Notes under the pieces: model-generated
The model's input: only the letters and a program-made list of their open reading frames with translations
Databases searched by the model: none
Told to the model about the DNA's origin: nothing
Assembly (NCBI RefSeq): GCF_963422355.1
Contig: NC_085100.1
Coordinates: 5,754,068 to 5,818,067, forward strand
Source of the DNA: Corticium candelabrum
Taxonomy: Eukaryota > Porifera > Homoscleromorpha > Homosclerophorida > Plakinidae
Direction of reading: 5' to 3'
Length of the DNA: 64,000 bases
Part shown: piece after piece, positions 1 through 10,841 of the stretch
How positions within the stretch are numbered: position 1 is the stretch's first letter
Layout: every line of letters begins with the position of its first letter
Translations under genes and position numbers: made by a program

Positions 1-863
1 CTTTACTACTGTACTGATGATGGTGCTTAAATTGGAGTGTATCTAGATGATTACAAGACTAGAGGAACTGCAGGCATTCAACGACAGCAAGCAGTTGCTT
101 GATAGTAACCTCAATGAATTCCATTCTAGCTAATCCATAAGTATGCTAATTATAGCGCCTCTAATAATAATAATAAATCTAAATAGCTCTCCAATTAGAG
201 TATAAAACAATTATGGCTCCACAAGGCGCTTCACTTAGAGGGGTGCTTTGGTAATTAGAGTCATAGGGCTCATTGTAGAATGTAAGATACTACACTACTA
301 GAAAAAAAAAGAGGAAAACACTAGATGCACCGTAACCTGTACTTTGCAAATCGGTGCACCCTAACCTCTGCTTTGCAAATCCTCAAAATACGCTATTCCT
401 CAATTACCATCTAGAAAACAATACAGTGAGGTGACATTTAGGTACTCAATCAATATATGGGCAGTGGGGTAGTTTTAGTGGGTTTGTTTGTTAGTATATT
501 TTGTTTCTCATTGTTGCCCCCATTGGGAGCTACATCATATGTCCATGATGTGAAAGAAAATTCAATAATAATAAATAATAACAATTATTCTAATTGTAGC
601 ACATCTAAATAATAATTATCAATCTAAATGGCTCTCCAACTTTAGTAAGTTCAGCATGTGCTAAGTATGGATTTGATAATGCTTCTCTTTGGTAATCTAC
701 AAATATGTATGTGACATTGAAACATGTTTTGGAACCACCTTTAGTTTATTATCAATTTTACAGTAGTTTCTCTCATCTTACTTTGTTTTATTACTTATTT
801 TGTACACATAAACACCTTATTGTGCTGTATAGATATAATTAATTGAGAACATGTGCTTTTAAG
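1..863. other. Noncoding stretch upstream of the PARP-like exons
   Basis: No coding exon is recognised. The stretch is AT-rich. It holds a direct repeat of about 27 bp (326-352 and 355-381, starting TGCACC and ending TTTGCAAATC). A second short repeated segment, with TCTAAATAGCTCTCCAA near 178 and TCTAAATGGCTCTCCAA near 623, lies near runs of AAT. It may be intron of the PARP-like gene, because the first exon seen begins in phase 0 after an AG acceptor. Confidence 0.5.
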
Positions 864-1342
864 GCTTCTGAATACTCAGAAATGAAGAAGAAAGTGGACA
901 TGAAGGATGAGTTTAGTTACCCTTTGCTTCAGTGGTACAAACTGGCATGTTTATATATACAACTTCATCAGTTTACTGTCATCTGTTATAGGATTATTTC
1001 CAGCAACCGCTCACACATTGTCAAACTGCCTGATCATAAAGTTTGTGGACTTGGCTTATGCTTATTCTTGCCACTAATGGTATGCGATCTGTATAGTTGA
1101 TGAAAACTATGGCAACACCTCATCAATTTCTGCTCCTCAGTAGCCCTCCTGCTAAAGAATCTGCATTTCGATGTGCTAAGAAAGAGCATGGCAGCACATT
1201 TGCCTTTCAGTATGTTCCCATCATTACACCACATTTGTTGAAAGTACAATGGCACTAATTTGTCAATAGTGGTTCTACAATTGAGAACTGGCATTCAATA
1301 CTGCGAAATGGACTTTTAAATGCATCTGGCACTAAGTATCAG
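864..1342 (+). CDS. PARP6: PARP6/PARP8-like mono-ADP-ribosyltransferase, catalytic-domain exons (partial)
   Basis: Four exons are read: 864-934, 992-1040, 1097-1209 and 1270-1342 (102 codons). All have GT/AG borders, matching phases and introns of 56-60 bp. The product contains SSNRSHIVKLP, TPHQFLLLSSPPAKES, then HGS-x-IENWHSILRNGL, which is the start of the PARP catalytic fold and the hallmark of the PARP6/PARP8 subfamily. The family transfers ADP-ribose from NAD+ to proteins, usually as a single unit. The His of HGS, which binds NAD+, is created across the 1209/1270 junction. The exon carrying the following tyrosine motif (YGxGIYLS in the family) and the C-terminal exons are not found downstream. 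A GT tract and a LINE tail follow at once, so the gene either has a very long intron here or is broken. The exons themselves show no stop or frameshift. Confidence 0.88.
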
Positions 1343-1459
1343 GTTGGTAGGTGCAAATGGCTATAATCTCTACTACTTATCTTGGCTCTCTGTGTACTCC
1401 TGTGGCTAGCTTCTTTGATGCTTGTTTGTATTTGTATTTGTGCATAAATTTATGCCTGG

Positions 1460-1462
<3 letters not shown>

Positions 1463-1536
<74 letters not shown>

Positions 1537-1570
1537 TTGTGCATGCGTGAGTGTGTGTGCGTGCGTGCGT
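1463..1570. repeat. (GT)n microsatellite with GC and GTGC interruptions
   Basis: An almost pure GT run of about 60 bp is followed by GCGCGC and mixed GTGC units. It lies about 120 bp after the last PARP-like exon. Open frames across it encode only alternating Val/Cys or His/Thr and are artefacts. Confidence 0.95.
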
Positions 1571-2165
1571 GTGTTCTGTATGGATCACAAACATGGACGC
1601 AATATAGAAGAAATATTCAGGATGTAGAAAAATTTCGCCTTCGCTCTCTGCATTGAATATTGAGAATTCATTGGACGGCAAGATGACAAACATAGACGTT
1701 TCTGCAAAGAGCTAAAATAACAGGAATTGAATACATGCTGACTCAACAGCAACTAACATGGGTAGGTCATGTCGCAAGAATGTTTGAGAGACGTTTACCA
1801 AGTAGATGCACCGAGAAAAGCTGGTGGTCAGAAGTTGAGGTTCAAAGACACTCTAAGACACAATCTACAAAATGTCGGTATTGATCACAAAATTTGGGAA
1901 ATGATAGCATGTGACCGTTCAAGGTGGAAGAAAATATGAGATTAGGGTTAGATCATTTCAAGGAAGCTAGAGTTGACAAGATTGAAGAAAAGAGACTAAT
2001 ATGTCACAAACTATACCCAGAAAACTTGACTACTGGTACAAAGAGTGTTTGCAATATCGGTCGAGTTAATGTCATTCTAGAATTGGACTCTGCAGACGAA
2101 CGTGCTCATCAAAGACAAATTGCACAGCTACTGAACAGAAGTCGTGAACTCATTGTTGAGTAGTA
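1571..2165 (+). mobile_element. LINE ORF2 3' end fragment (degraded)
   Basis: Translation gives [15 protein letters not shown] and, after stops and frame changes, a segment resembling QQLTWVGHVARM followed by a last open stretch at 1924-2163. The order (LYGSxTWT, then Q-L-x-W-x-GHV-x-RM) is that of the C-terminal part of APE-type LINE reverse transcriptase proteins. Several stops show that it is dead. The upstream RT core is missing; the GT tract lies directly before it, so it is a 5'-truncated copy. It could be an exonless remnant lying in the next PARP intron. Confidence 0.75.
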
Positions 2166-2183
2166 AAAAGGAGAGAAAAGTGT

Positions 2184-2205
2184 GGTGTGTGTGTGTGTGT
2201 GTGAC
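2184..2205. repeat. Short (GT)n tract
   Basis: Eleven GT units lie directly after the LINE tail; they may be the 3' tail of that insertion. Confidence 0.8.
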
Positions 2206-5200
2206 ACATACAAGGTCCTGTTCTTGTAATGGTAGAGTATTCTAATGAACATGAGAAGTATTAATACATGGTAATGTGTCAAATACTCCTCATTAGGCAA
2301 AGGTTATCCTTATTTTAAACTTGAATACTGTGTTATAAACCAAAATTCTGACTTTCAGTTTTAAGCAACGTTTGAAGTATAGGAGTATTGTGATGTAATA
2401 AAGACAGTCAACTGCAATTTCAGCTAGGAACCATAAGAATTGGAACTTTGTTTCAGCTGACTTCTTAAAAGTCACACAAGTTAGCGAGTATTGTACTTAA
2501 AGACTTGACTTCTTGTCTGCTATGTGGATGTGTGACTATGTCTTGTCACTCTTCAAGTGTATCCCACGCCCTTGGAGCGGTCCAATCACAGAGCAGTATT
2601 TGTGTGTGGTTACACATGGCAAACACAGACATGGACGAATTGCCAATCACAATTGCTTATAAAGGTGACTGTTCATAATTGTTTTTTTTACCAGAAGTGT
2701 CTACTTCAGGTTTTGTAATTTACCTCTCTGCAACTGCTAACGTGAAATCAATCAATTTCATGGCTTACTAAATTGATACAGAAATGTAATATCTTGTAAT
2801 TTGTGTGACATGTATGTTCCATATGTGATACCGCTTAATTTGACCATCAGACTATTGTAACAGTTTTAGGAACTTCGTGATCACATGAAACAACAGTGGA
2901 TCTGTAAAATTTTGAATAGATTTTACAAGTTGCTTGCTCATAAGCAAAATGGCATCTAAATTTGTGGCTTAAACAATATTTCTGTCATGTTTTTCAAAAA
3001 GCTCATAGCTGCAGAAGTGATAGTGTAATCACATCTGCAGTTACTAGAGCAAAAGTCCAACACCAAATTGCTAGCGACTAATTTTTTTATTAGAATGATG
3101 AATAGCAGCACCTGCTCTTACAGTAAACAAGATAGCAGCACTGCATTGTAAACTAGACAGCACTCAGAGAGAGGGCAACCCTCCACGAAGGCAGCTCAGT
3201 GTCATAAACATCATTTCCGAGTTGAAGGCCTTTGTGTTGGCCTTAGCGGGACCATCGCCCATTTAATTGAATGACATCATTTTCAATCAATAATTGCAAG
3301 AGATAGTATGATTGTGCAAGAGCAAAATCATGACAGCAGGAGTCGTCTCACGTTTTTCATTAAAAGTTTCAAGCAGAGGCGACCCCTCAACAGGGAACCT
3401 GGATCTGGATTAATCCCATAATCAAGGTCTATCATCCTGCCATAGTCTATTTCATCAAAATTCACCGACACATTTTCAGTAATCCTGCTCACAAACAAAG
3501 AAACCAACAAACCAACGCTGATGAAAACGTAACTTGCTTGGTGGAGGTAATTATTGTAGTTCTTTTGTTAGTTGGAATCTTGCAACTAACAAATCTGCTC
3601 ACTGACATTTGTATTAGGAACTTATAATAGCAATGTAAGAGTTAGCTGTTGACTGACATATGCAACTGCACCACAATAATTGTGTTCTTTACATTATCTC
3701 ATGTGCTGATACAGTCTAATAATAACTGAAAAAACATTGAAAGCAATAAATGTAATAGCATTTGAACCAGAAAATTGTTTTTTTGATTATAAAATAAGTG
3801 CTTGCGGTCATGGTAACATTCTCCCTCCTTACTGTAGACACACGGTACTGCCTATGGCAGTGGAATTTACCTCAGTCCCAATAGTGGTGTCTCATTTGGC
3901 TACTCACAGATTTATGCAACTGGAGCACAATCACGTGTAAGTCTGGGCAAGATACTTGCTATCTGAAGCTGATAGTATGGTTTGACTGTTAAGAGATCTT
4001 CAACTAGTGGTGGCTCACGATTTCTTGAGGGCAAGAACCTTCGATGCATAGCTCTGTGTGAAGGTATGTAAATTGTCAACTGTGATGAGATAATAGATCC
4101 TGAGTTTGAACGTTTTATGACATAGTGATAACAAGCAGCGACTTGAGAAAAAATGGAAACATCTGGGTGATGCCAAAACCAGACTATGTTTGCACTCGTT
4201 TCTTCTTTGTGTAAGTTCTGCTTCCTCATAATGCGTGCTCAGCATCTCACAATAATTATTGCTTGATATAGATATGAACAGGGTCATTGTCAGAATGTAA
4301 GCATTACCACTGACTGTAAAGCATTTCAACATGAAATAGAACGTGCTCTATTCGTTATCTGAAAATGCAAACTGCTTCATCTTGTATGCAGATGGAAATT
4401 AACTTGTTAGTACATATTATCTGCAGTGTACAGCATGCAACAACTTTGATTGACATTTAGCCAGTCTTCTCTGTTATGACTGAGTGAGGTCGATATCTTT
4501 GCATAACTGTAGTTCTAAGCCAGCCTTCAAACAGATACAACAGATTAGATCATGCTACAGTAGAACCTACAGTCTACATGTAACTCACATGTACCAACCA
4601 AGTTTGTGCACATGTGGGTGTGGGTGCGTTATCTTCATGCCAACTTTAATGTAAAGAGCCGAACAAGTCAGTGGAAAGCAACTTGATTGCCAAAAACAAA
4701 ACACACCATGAAAGTCCAAATGCCCATCTATGCTACAGAAACAATCATACTGATAGAGAAAAAGCAAGATCTGTGAAATAGGAACACAGTGATTATGACC
4801 TAGCAAAAATGGTAGAATTTCTTTGTCATAATTCATGTTTGGAGACCACAGTTGTGTTCTCTATCCTCATTATAGATTGCAAATAAAAACTCATGTTCAA
4901 GTTAGCCTGCTTACCTTCCCGCATCACAACACTGTGGAAGCTCATAATATAGTCAGTACATGTGGGTGTGGGGTTATCATGTGGATTGCTTGATGTATGT
5001 AGAAAACACACATGTTGAACGTAGTACTACTGCAACCTTGCTGGGTTGCAAGCTTGATTCCAAATAAACACGAACAGTTTAAATTCCATTGGACAAAACG
5101 CACTTGGCCACAATTACAGCTTTCAACAAACAAACCACTATATTAGTTACTACTCTCACATCAGACGTACAAAATAATGCAGCATTAGCTGTGGTAGTGG

Positions 5201-5340
5201 TAAACACACTACTTGTGCCACATAACTGGGAGGCCCAACTTCAGTTAGTGTCACAGCACCACAGCTGTTTAAGTACTTCCAAAGATTTTTACAATAGTCT
5301 AGTGGGCCAACACTTCACAGAATATTTGTGTTAGCTCGTT
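2206..5340. other. Intergenic or intronic DNA with one dispersed-repeat copy
   Basis: No host exon is recognised on either strand. About 2710-3010 belongs to a dispersed repeat also found near 27.4-27.7, 29.4 and 33.7-33.9 kb (see that entry). The segment GTACATGTGGGTGTGG near 4956 has a partial twin near 4608. Open frames at 3328-3510 and 3912-4332 on the minus strand match nothing known to me. Confidence 0.5.
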
Positions 5341-5341
5341 C

Positions 5342-5343
<2 letters not shown>

Positions 5344-5412
<69 letters not shown>

Positions 5413-5421
5413 TGTGTGTGT
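5344..5421. repeat. (GT)n microsatellite
   Basis: GT repeats run with one GTAT interruption and end directly at the 5' end of a tRNA-derived SINE. Confidence 0.95.
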
Positions 5422-5620
5422 GGTGCTGTAGCTCAATCGGTTAGAGAGTGCATTTGGAGAATGAAAACATCCGGGAACCTTGTCGGGTTGCAGGTTCAAG
5501 TCACAGTGATGGCGAGCTATGGCATAATTTCCTTAAGCAAGAAATTTACACACAATTGATTTTCTCAACTCGGGAGTATAAATGAGTAAGTACCTAGTCA
5601 TTGACTGGGGTGGACATGAC
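5422..5620 (+). mobile_element. tRNA-derived SINE, copy 1
   Basis: The 5' part reads like a tRNA gene with an internal RNA polymerase III promoter. The A box is TAGCTCAATCGG (5429-5440) and the B box is GGTTCAAGTCA (5493-5503). Between and after them the sequence no longer folds as a proper tRNA. A shared body follows (TATGGCAT, CACAATTG, GAGTATAAATGAGTA). The same structure recurs at 6575, so this is a dispersed family and not a tRNA gene. The 3' limit is uncertain; the similarity fades after about 5620. Confidence 0.82.
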
Positions 5621-5967
<347 letters not shown>

Positions 5968-6120
5968 AACCACCTCGTTGGTAATCCCCGGATACTGGGT
6001 TAAGGCCCTGCTAATGGCAAGACGTGGGTCAATTGGGTTGGCGTCCCAATCTGTTCCTTGTTCATTTTGTGATGAACAGAAAACAGGAGCCTTCAAAACC
6101 AAGCCCACTACAAAGTCTAA

Positions 6121-6459
6121 GTGATACTAGCAGAAGATAGGAATGAGTGGAGGAATCAGATCTGGGCTGTCACACAGGAAGTAAATTTCAAGAAGGAAGA
6201 ACAAGAGAAATACCGCAAGGATGAGCAGAAACATCGCCGCGAAGCAAGGCAAACGACATCAGAGTTTGCTTTGCGCTGCAGCTTTGATGGTTGTGGATTT
6301 ACTGCTGTAAATCATGCCGGCCTTGTAAACCACCAGAGACAGAAACATGGTCAGACCCTGACTAGCCAATGTCAGTACTGTCACCAAACATTCCGCCAAC
6401 AAGGCCTCCACAACCACGAGCGTTTCTGCTGTCAGAGAACATCCACTCCTCCGATATAG
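6121..6459 (+). mobile_element. LINE ORF2 C-terminal fragment with C2H2-type zinc-binding motifs
   Basis: The open frame begins AEDRNEWRNQIW, the usual place where APE-type LINE ORF2 proteins end their RT-associated region. It then has a basic stretch (KKEEQEKYRKDEQKHRRE) and two zinc-binding motifs: C-S-F-D-G-C...H..H and C-Q-Y-C...H..H. C-terminal Cys/His motifs are known from several LINE groups and probably bind nucleic acid. There is no start codon context, and the upstream RT is missing. The element sits between a GT tract and a second GT tract plus SINE. It resembles the tail of the LINE ending near 21.68 kb in layout. Confidence 0.75.
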
Positions 6460-6520
6460 ACTATGGTGACTTTGGCCTGCATCGTTTCTCATTGGAATGA
6501 ACGCAGCGTGAAGTGAAGTG

Positions 6521-6574
<54 letters not shown>
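6521..6574. repeat. (GT)n microsatellite
   Basis: The GT tract runs without a gap into SINE copy 2, the same arrangement as at 5344-5422. Confidence 0.95.
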
Positions 6575-6576
<2 letters not shown>

Positions 6577-6760
6577 TGCTGTAGCTAGGGAGAGAGTACA
6601 CTTGGGACTTTGCAGGGTTACAAGTTCAAGTCACAGTGATGTCAAACTATGGCATGATATCCTTAAGCCAGAAACTTATACACAATTGCTTCTCTCGACT
6701 TAGGAGTATAAATGAGTACCCGGTCTTTGCTTGGGGCCCTAAGCAGCCATCGGCTGTGAC
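6575..6760 (+). mobile_element. tRNA-derived SINE, copy 2
   Basis: The sequence is homologous to 5422-5620. It begins GGTGCTGTAGCT, has a B box AGTTCAAGTCA (6623-6633), and then the body TATGGCAT ... CACAATTG ... GAGTATAAATGAGTA. The A box is damaged by a deletion (TAGCTAGGGAGAG). It is preceded by GT repeats like copy 1. Confidence 0.8.
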
Positions 6761-7251
6761 GTGACATCAGCTACTGGGGTCCAGGTGAGAGTTTAGGTGC
6801 TCACACCACAGATGGCTTCACAAGCCGGTGCTCCTGCGAGTACCTGACCCAGCTCCAGGAGATTGCTATTGCCAGCCCAGAGTTCTCCTGAGTAGTGCAC
6901 AGGAGCCCAGCTGTTAGCTGGGGGCATGACCAAGAAATTGGCAGCTTGTGGTGTTCAATTAGCTTTCATACGGGCAAAGGACAAGACTAGCATGCGAGAG
7001 TCTGTGGAATTGTCATACGGGCATGGGACAAGACTAGCGAGAGAGAGTCTGGAAATGAGGCTAGTGTTCCATAGGGTTTAGGTGTGTGCCCGGATGTTGA
7101 TGGTGGTGCATGGAGTTTGAATTTCTCCGTGTTACCTCACCGTGAAGATGCTACCTTAGAATTATTCTATTCATCAAACTTTGATATCGTCTCATTGGCA
7201 GTGGCGGTCAACAACCACAAGCTAGGAATAGTATCAAGTTGGGCTCAGGAC
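6761..7251. other. Unassigned DNA with a 40-bp direct repeat
   Basis: Two neighbouring segments (from about 6969 and 7014) share CATACGGGCA, GGACAAGACTAGC and GAGAGTCTG, so this is a local duplication. No gene is recognised. A short open frame (7084-7287) overlaps the left LTR and matches nothing. Confidence 0.5.
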
Positions 7252-7440
7252 TGTACTATACGGGACTTGGGTAAATGGTTTGACTGATATAACCGGGGGT
7301 TAGTCAGAATACCCGCTGGAGGAAAGCAGACTTTGCGTTGTAATTCTAGTTGTTGTTACACTTCATTAATGTGTTGTGTTGAGTTCTATTGCTATACTCA
7401 AGTATACTACATTGCTATACTCAAGTATACTAGAATATAA
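7252..7440 (+). repeat. LTR-like direct repeat, left copy (Ty3-type element)
   Basis: About 185 bp beginning TGTACTATACGGGACTTGGG is repeated at about 9580-9763 (TGTAAAATACAGGACTTGGG). The two copies share the whole order, including TTAGTCAGAATACC, TTCTAGTTGTTGTTAC and TTGCTATACTCAAGTATA. They flank Ty3-type coding remains, start with TG and are the same size, which fits an LTR pair. A clean target duplication is not visible. Confidence 0.65.
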
Positions 7441-7600
7441 CAGAAGAATGGAGTGTGACCCTTACCAGACTTGAAACCAGGAACTCAGGGGTTGGTGCTT
7501 GACCAAATAGGTGGGATGTACCAGCGACAGTGGATAGAGAGACGCAGCCAAGATCACACCGTGTAGTGACTGAATCAGGGGGTACTTTATGACGCAATCG

Positions 7601-8220
7601 TCATGATCTTCTAGAAGTCCTGGAGTTACCACAAATAGTAGAATAATCTTTCAGAACTGAGTCCTTTACAATCTGATTGTCATTTCTATCTACTTCAGCA
7701 ATTTGTTTGACCAGTCCTAGTTTTTGACATGCATTCAGTCCCAATATTGGTGAAGCTGTTGCCGGCACAACATAAAACTGCAAATGGTGAGTTGTTCCAT
7801 GCTCCACCTGACAGAAGCATTGCCCATCTACTGGCAGTGGTCTAGATAACCCATGTGGCATTAATCTAAGTTTAGCCGGTTCCAGTACTGGTTTAGCTGT
7901 CAGTCTACAATAAACACTCCGAGGCAAGACATTAACTTGAGCTCCCGTGTCTAGTTTAAAGTTTACCATACCGCCATTAGTTCTCAAAGACATAGACCAC
8001 ACATCTGACTTTGAGCCACCTAGAGAACTAACAAACATTTCAGCAGGGTGTTCCTCTTGCATCATCATTTCCTGCACTTGTGTCTCACTATCCTTGCACT
8101 TCTTGCAAAATGGCAGCATGGTCCACACTTCAAACAATTCCTTGTGAATGCAGGACATCTTCTCTCTGGATGATTCCTTCCACACTTAGGACAATCTCGA
8201 ATGAATTGCCGGGTTCTGTC
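7601..8220 (-). pseudogene. Ty3-type gag zinc knuckle and aspartic protease fragment
   Basis: The protease part contains the active-site motif KLDTGAQVNVLP and the later hydrophobic ILGLNAC motif typical of retroelement aspartic proteases. Upstream on the same strand (8220 to 8080), in another frame, lie CPKCGRNH and CLKCG-type CCHC knuckles. A frameshift separates knuckle and protease. The protease cleaves the retroelement polyprotein in living family members; here there is no RT downstream, so the copy is inactive. Confidence 0.8.
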
Positions 8221-8251
8221 CTTTTACTTTCTTTCCTAACAGTAACTGCAT

Positions 8252-8690
8252 CTAGGTCGCTTGTTGTACTGGCGAATCCACTTTCCAACTCTTTTCAACT
8301 GAAACTGGGACAATTCTGATGCCTTGCATACCGTCACTGCTTTCTCTCACATCAAGTCCATCTCTCTTAGAGTTTAATCGAAGATCATGACTATTGCGTC
8401 TTAAAGTATGATCTTGGCTGTATCTCTCTATCCACTGTTGCTGGTACATTCCACTCCCCACCTATTTGGTCATGCACCAACACCCGAGTTCCTGGTTCCA
8501 AGTCTGGTAAGGATCGTACTCCATGTCTTCTGTTATATTCTGCTGCCTGCTTTGCTTTGCTACCCCTGTCTTTCTCTCTCACTGAAGACTTCTCCACCAA
8601 CTGTGGAATCAATTGACTAGCAATAGTTGGCAAGGTTGTCCGCAGCTTCCTCCCCATTAACAATTGACCAGGAGACACCGCAGTGGCTTC
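8252..8690 (-). pseudogene. Ty3-type integrase C-terminal fragment (inverted copy)
   Basis: The frame at 8391-8678 contains SPGQLLMGRKLRT and LEPGTRVLVHDQ, the usual integrase C-terminal features. The same protein segment occurs on the opposite strand at 9061-9240 and again, as nucleotide sequence, at 7441-7590. This copy keeps residues (RTTLP) missing from the plus-strand one. Confidence 0.8.
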
Positions 8691-8715
8691 ATGTCATGTA
8701 GCTCTATAATTTGAA

Positions 8716-9240
8716 GTGGAAATGCATTTTCTAGTAGTTGTTGACTATTACTTGAGGTATCCGGAAGTTAAGCAGCTCACTGGAACAAAATCAACGGATA
8801 TCGTACTAGCACTGAAGGGTATTTTCTCACAACTTGGGATTCCCAATGTACTGGTCACAGATAATGGACCACAGTGTGTGAGTGAGGACTTTAAGATCTT
8901 CAGCAGCACTTATCAGTTTATGCATGTAACATCATCTCCTAGACATCCACAAGGAAATGGACTGGCCAAAAAGACTGCGGGGACTGTCAAAGCCCTGATT
9001 AAGAAGGCCTGGCATGCAGGGGAAGATCCACACTTGGGATTGTTAGCATATAGAGCTGCAAAACATGAAGCCAATGGAGTGTCTCCTGGTCAATTGTTAA
9101 TGGGGAGGAAGTTGCCAACTATTGCTAGTCAATTGATTCCACAGTTGGTGGATAAGTCTTCAGTGAGAGAGAAAGACAAGGGTAGCAAAGGAAGTAGGCG
9201 ACAGAATATAACAGAAGACATGGAGTGTGATCCTTACTAG
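8716..9240 (+). pseudogene. Ty3-type integrase core with altered catalytic glutamate
   Basis: The 174-residue frame covers the integrase core. The first acidic residue is in VVDYYLRYPEV, the second in LVTDNGPQCVS, and the third region reads NGLAKKTAGTVK, where the family has NGLAER or NGLAEK. The catalytic Glu of the D,D,E triad therefore appears to be Lys. With the upstream RT missing and a stop before the C-terminal domain, the protein cannot be active as a normal integrase. The C-terminal SPGQLLMGRK follows. Confidence 0.85.
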
Positions 9241-9579
9241 ACTTGGAACCAGAAACTCGAGTGTTGGTGCATGACCAAAGAGGTGGGGAGTGCAATGTAC
9301 CAGCGCCAGTGGATAGAGAGATACAGCCAAGATCATACTGTGTAGTGACTGAATCGTCATGATCTTCAATTAAACCCTGAAATGGTGGAGGGGCAGAGAG
9401 ATCATCAAGAGACTAATAGTAACCATCAACAGGCACCAGAAGAAGCTGCACAGCAAACCCCAGTCCGGTATGAAGAACAAAGAAACCCCGGTCAGGTCTG
9501 AAGAACATAAAGAAACCCGATATGGACGATTAGTGAAATCCCAACAGTGGAGAAAGAACTATGTTTGATACAAGGGGAG

Positions 9580-9764
9580 ATGTAAAATACAGGACTTGGG
9601 TAAATGGTTTGACTGGTATATCTGGGGTTAGTCAGAATACCGGCTGCAGGAGAGCAGATGTTGCGCTGTAATTCTAGTTGTTGTTACGCTTTATTAACGT
9701 GTTGTGTTGTGTTCTATTGCTATACTCAAGTATATTACATTGCTATACTCAATATACTAGAAGG
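9580..9764 (+). repeat. LTR-like direct repeat, right copy
   Basis: This is the partner of 7252-7440 (see there). It follows the integrase tail directly, as a 3' LTR should. The two copies differ by scattered substitutions and small indels, so the insertion is old. Confidence 0.65.
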
Positions 9765-9769
9765 ACATC

Positions 9770-10841
9770 ACCCGGTGGTGTCACCCTCTTCATCCCTAGA
9801 TTGTGCGGCTGAGGAGGTCTTGCAAGCTTCTCAGCCTAAAACGTTGCACGAAGAACGAAAGCTAAGCATTCGTCTCGATACTGGTACATTACGACGTGGA
9901 ACATTCGATTCTTACTAGATGTGGATGGCTCCATCTAGACGGCAAAACAGAGACGTGAATTTGACTATGGAGAAAACAGAAGAATTGATTTCATAGTTCG
10001 AGAATTAAAAAGATACAATGTTGTGATAGCGGGTTTTCAAGAAACCAAATGGTTTGGAAATTCAGTGTATCCACGGGGGGGGGGGGGGGGAGATGACTGG
10101 CTGGACACTCGAGCCTAAGCGACACCTGACGAAGGGCCAAACATTAACACAGAGGTGAAGGTGTGGCTATCGTTCTTTCTGGTAATGCTATAGAAGCCTG
10201 GCAGAAGTGGTGAGAAATGGAACGCATGGGGTTCAAGATTGGTTACTGCTATGTTACAATTGCAGGAAAAGTGGTTTCAGACCAAAAGCTACGCTGTTCC
10301 ACGTATCGTCATGCTCTGTGCCTACTTTCCTAGCTAGATGCAAAGACAAAGGAAATATTCTACACAGACCTTTAGCAAGCATTGAATCAAATACCTAGTC
10401 ATGAACCATATGTCATTCTTAGTGACTTCAATGCTCGTTTTGGCTCAACAAGACCTGATGTGTCAGATAGCTGGTGTAATGTGTGTGGTTCCCATGGTTA
10501 TGGTGAATTGAATGAATCAGGAAGGGAATTGTTATCCTTTCTCTCAGAACAAATCTTGGATTTGTAACACTCGGTTCAAGAAAACAGACATCCACAAGAA
10601 AACATGGCAACACCCTAAATCTAAATGGCGCATTGTATTGATTAAGCAATTATCAGACAAAGGGATAGGAGGAGGTGTCTGAATGCAGCAGTATGTAACG
10701 GTGCAGAATGTCACAGTGATCATCAAACAACACCAGCCAGCTCAAAAACAGTATGATGTTTCCAAATTGAATGTAAATAATGGCAATTCAGTATATATGT
10801 AGATCAGCATTTGAAACATCTGGAGTGTCACTAGTCAGACA
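9770..10841 (+). mobile_element. LINE A, part 1: APE-type endonuclease domain (degraded)
   Basis: Conceptual translation shows, in order and with frame breaks, a start like IRxxTxxxR, then VVIAGFQETKWFG (the QETK motif of apurinic-type endonucleases), and YVILSDFNARFG with GSHGYGELNESGRELL (10397-10540). These are signatures of the nicking endonuclease at the N terminus of LINE ORF2. A poly-G run (10075-10090) and several stops interrupt it. The element continues after an insertion at 12415 and again at 13586 and 16101. Confidence 0.85.

Larger units (their letters stand above)
7441..9579. mobile_element. Scrambled Ty3/gypsy internal region between two LTR-like repeats
   Basis: The order on the plus strand is: integrase tail (+) 7441-7590; aspartic protease (-) 7601-8050; zinc-knuckle region (-) about 8080-8220; integrase C-terminal part (-) 8252-8690; integrase core (+) 8716-9240; and integrase tail (+) 9241-9380. 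A normal element would be gag-protease-RT-RNase H-integrase in one direction. Here RT and RNase H are absent, and three copies of the integrase tail occur in two orientations. The block is therefore a rearranged or nested mosaic of at least two copies. Confidence 0.75.

Noticed and set aside
843-1100. An 85-codon open frame on the plus strand
   Set aside because: It is explained by reading through PARP-like exons 1 and 2 and their short introns; splice sites and the family alignment show the real exons.
3328-3510. A 60-codon minus-strand frame
   Set aside because: No family match, no codon-use signal and no conserved start; likely chance.
5422-5503. A tRNA gene
   Set aside because: It has A and B boxes, but no proper cloverleaf or acceptor stem, and it is repeated at 6575 with a shared non-tRNA body; it is a SINE.
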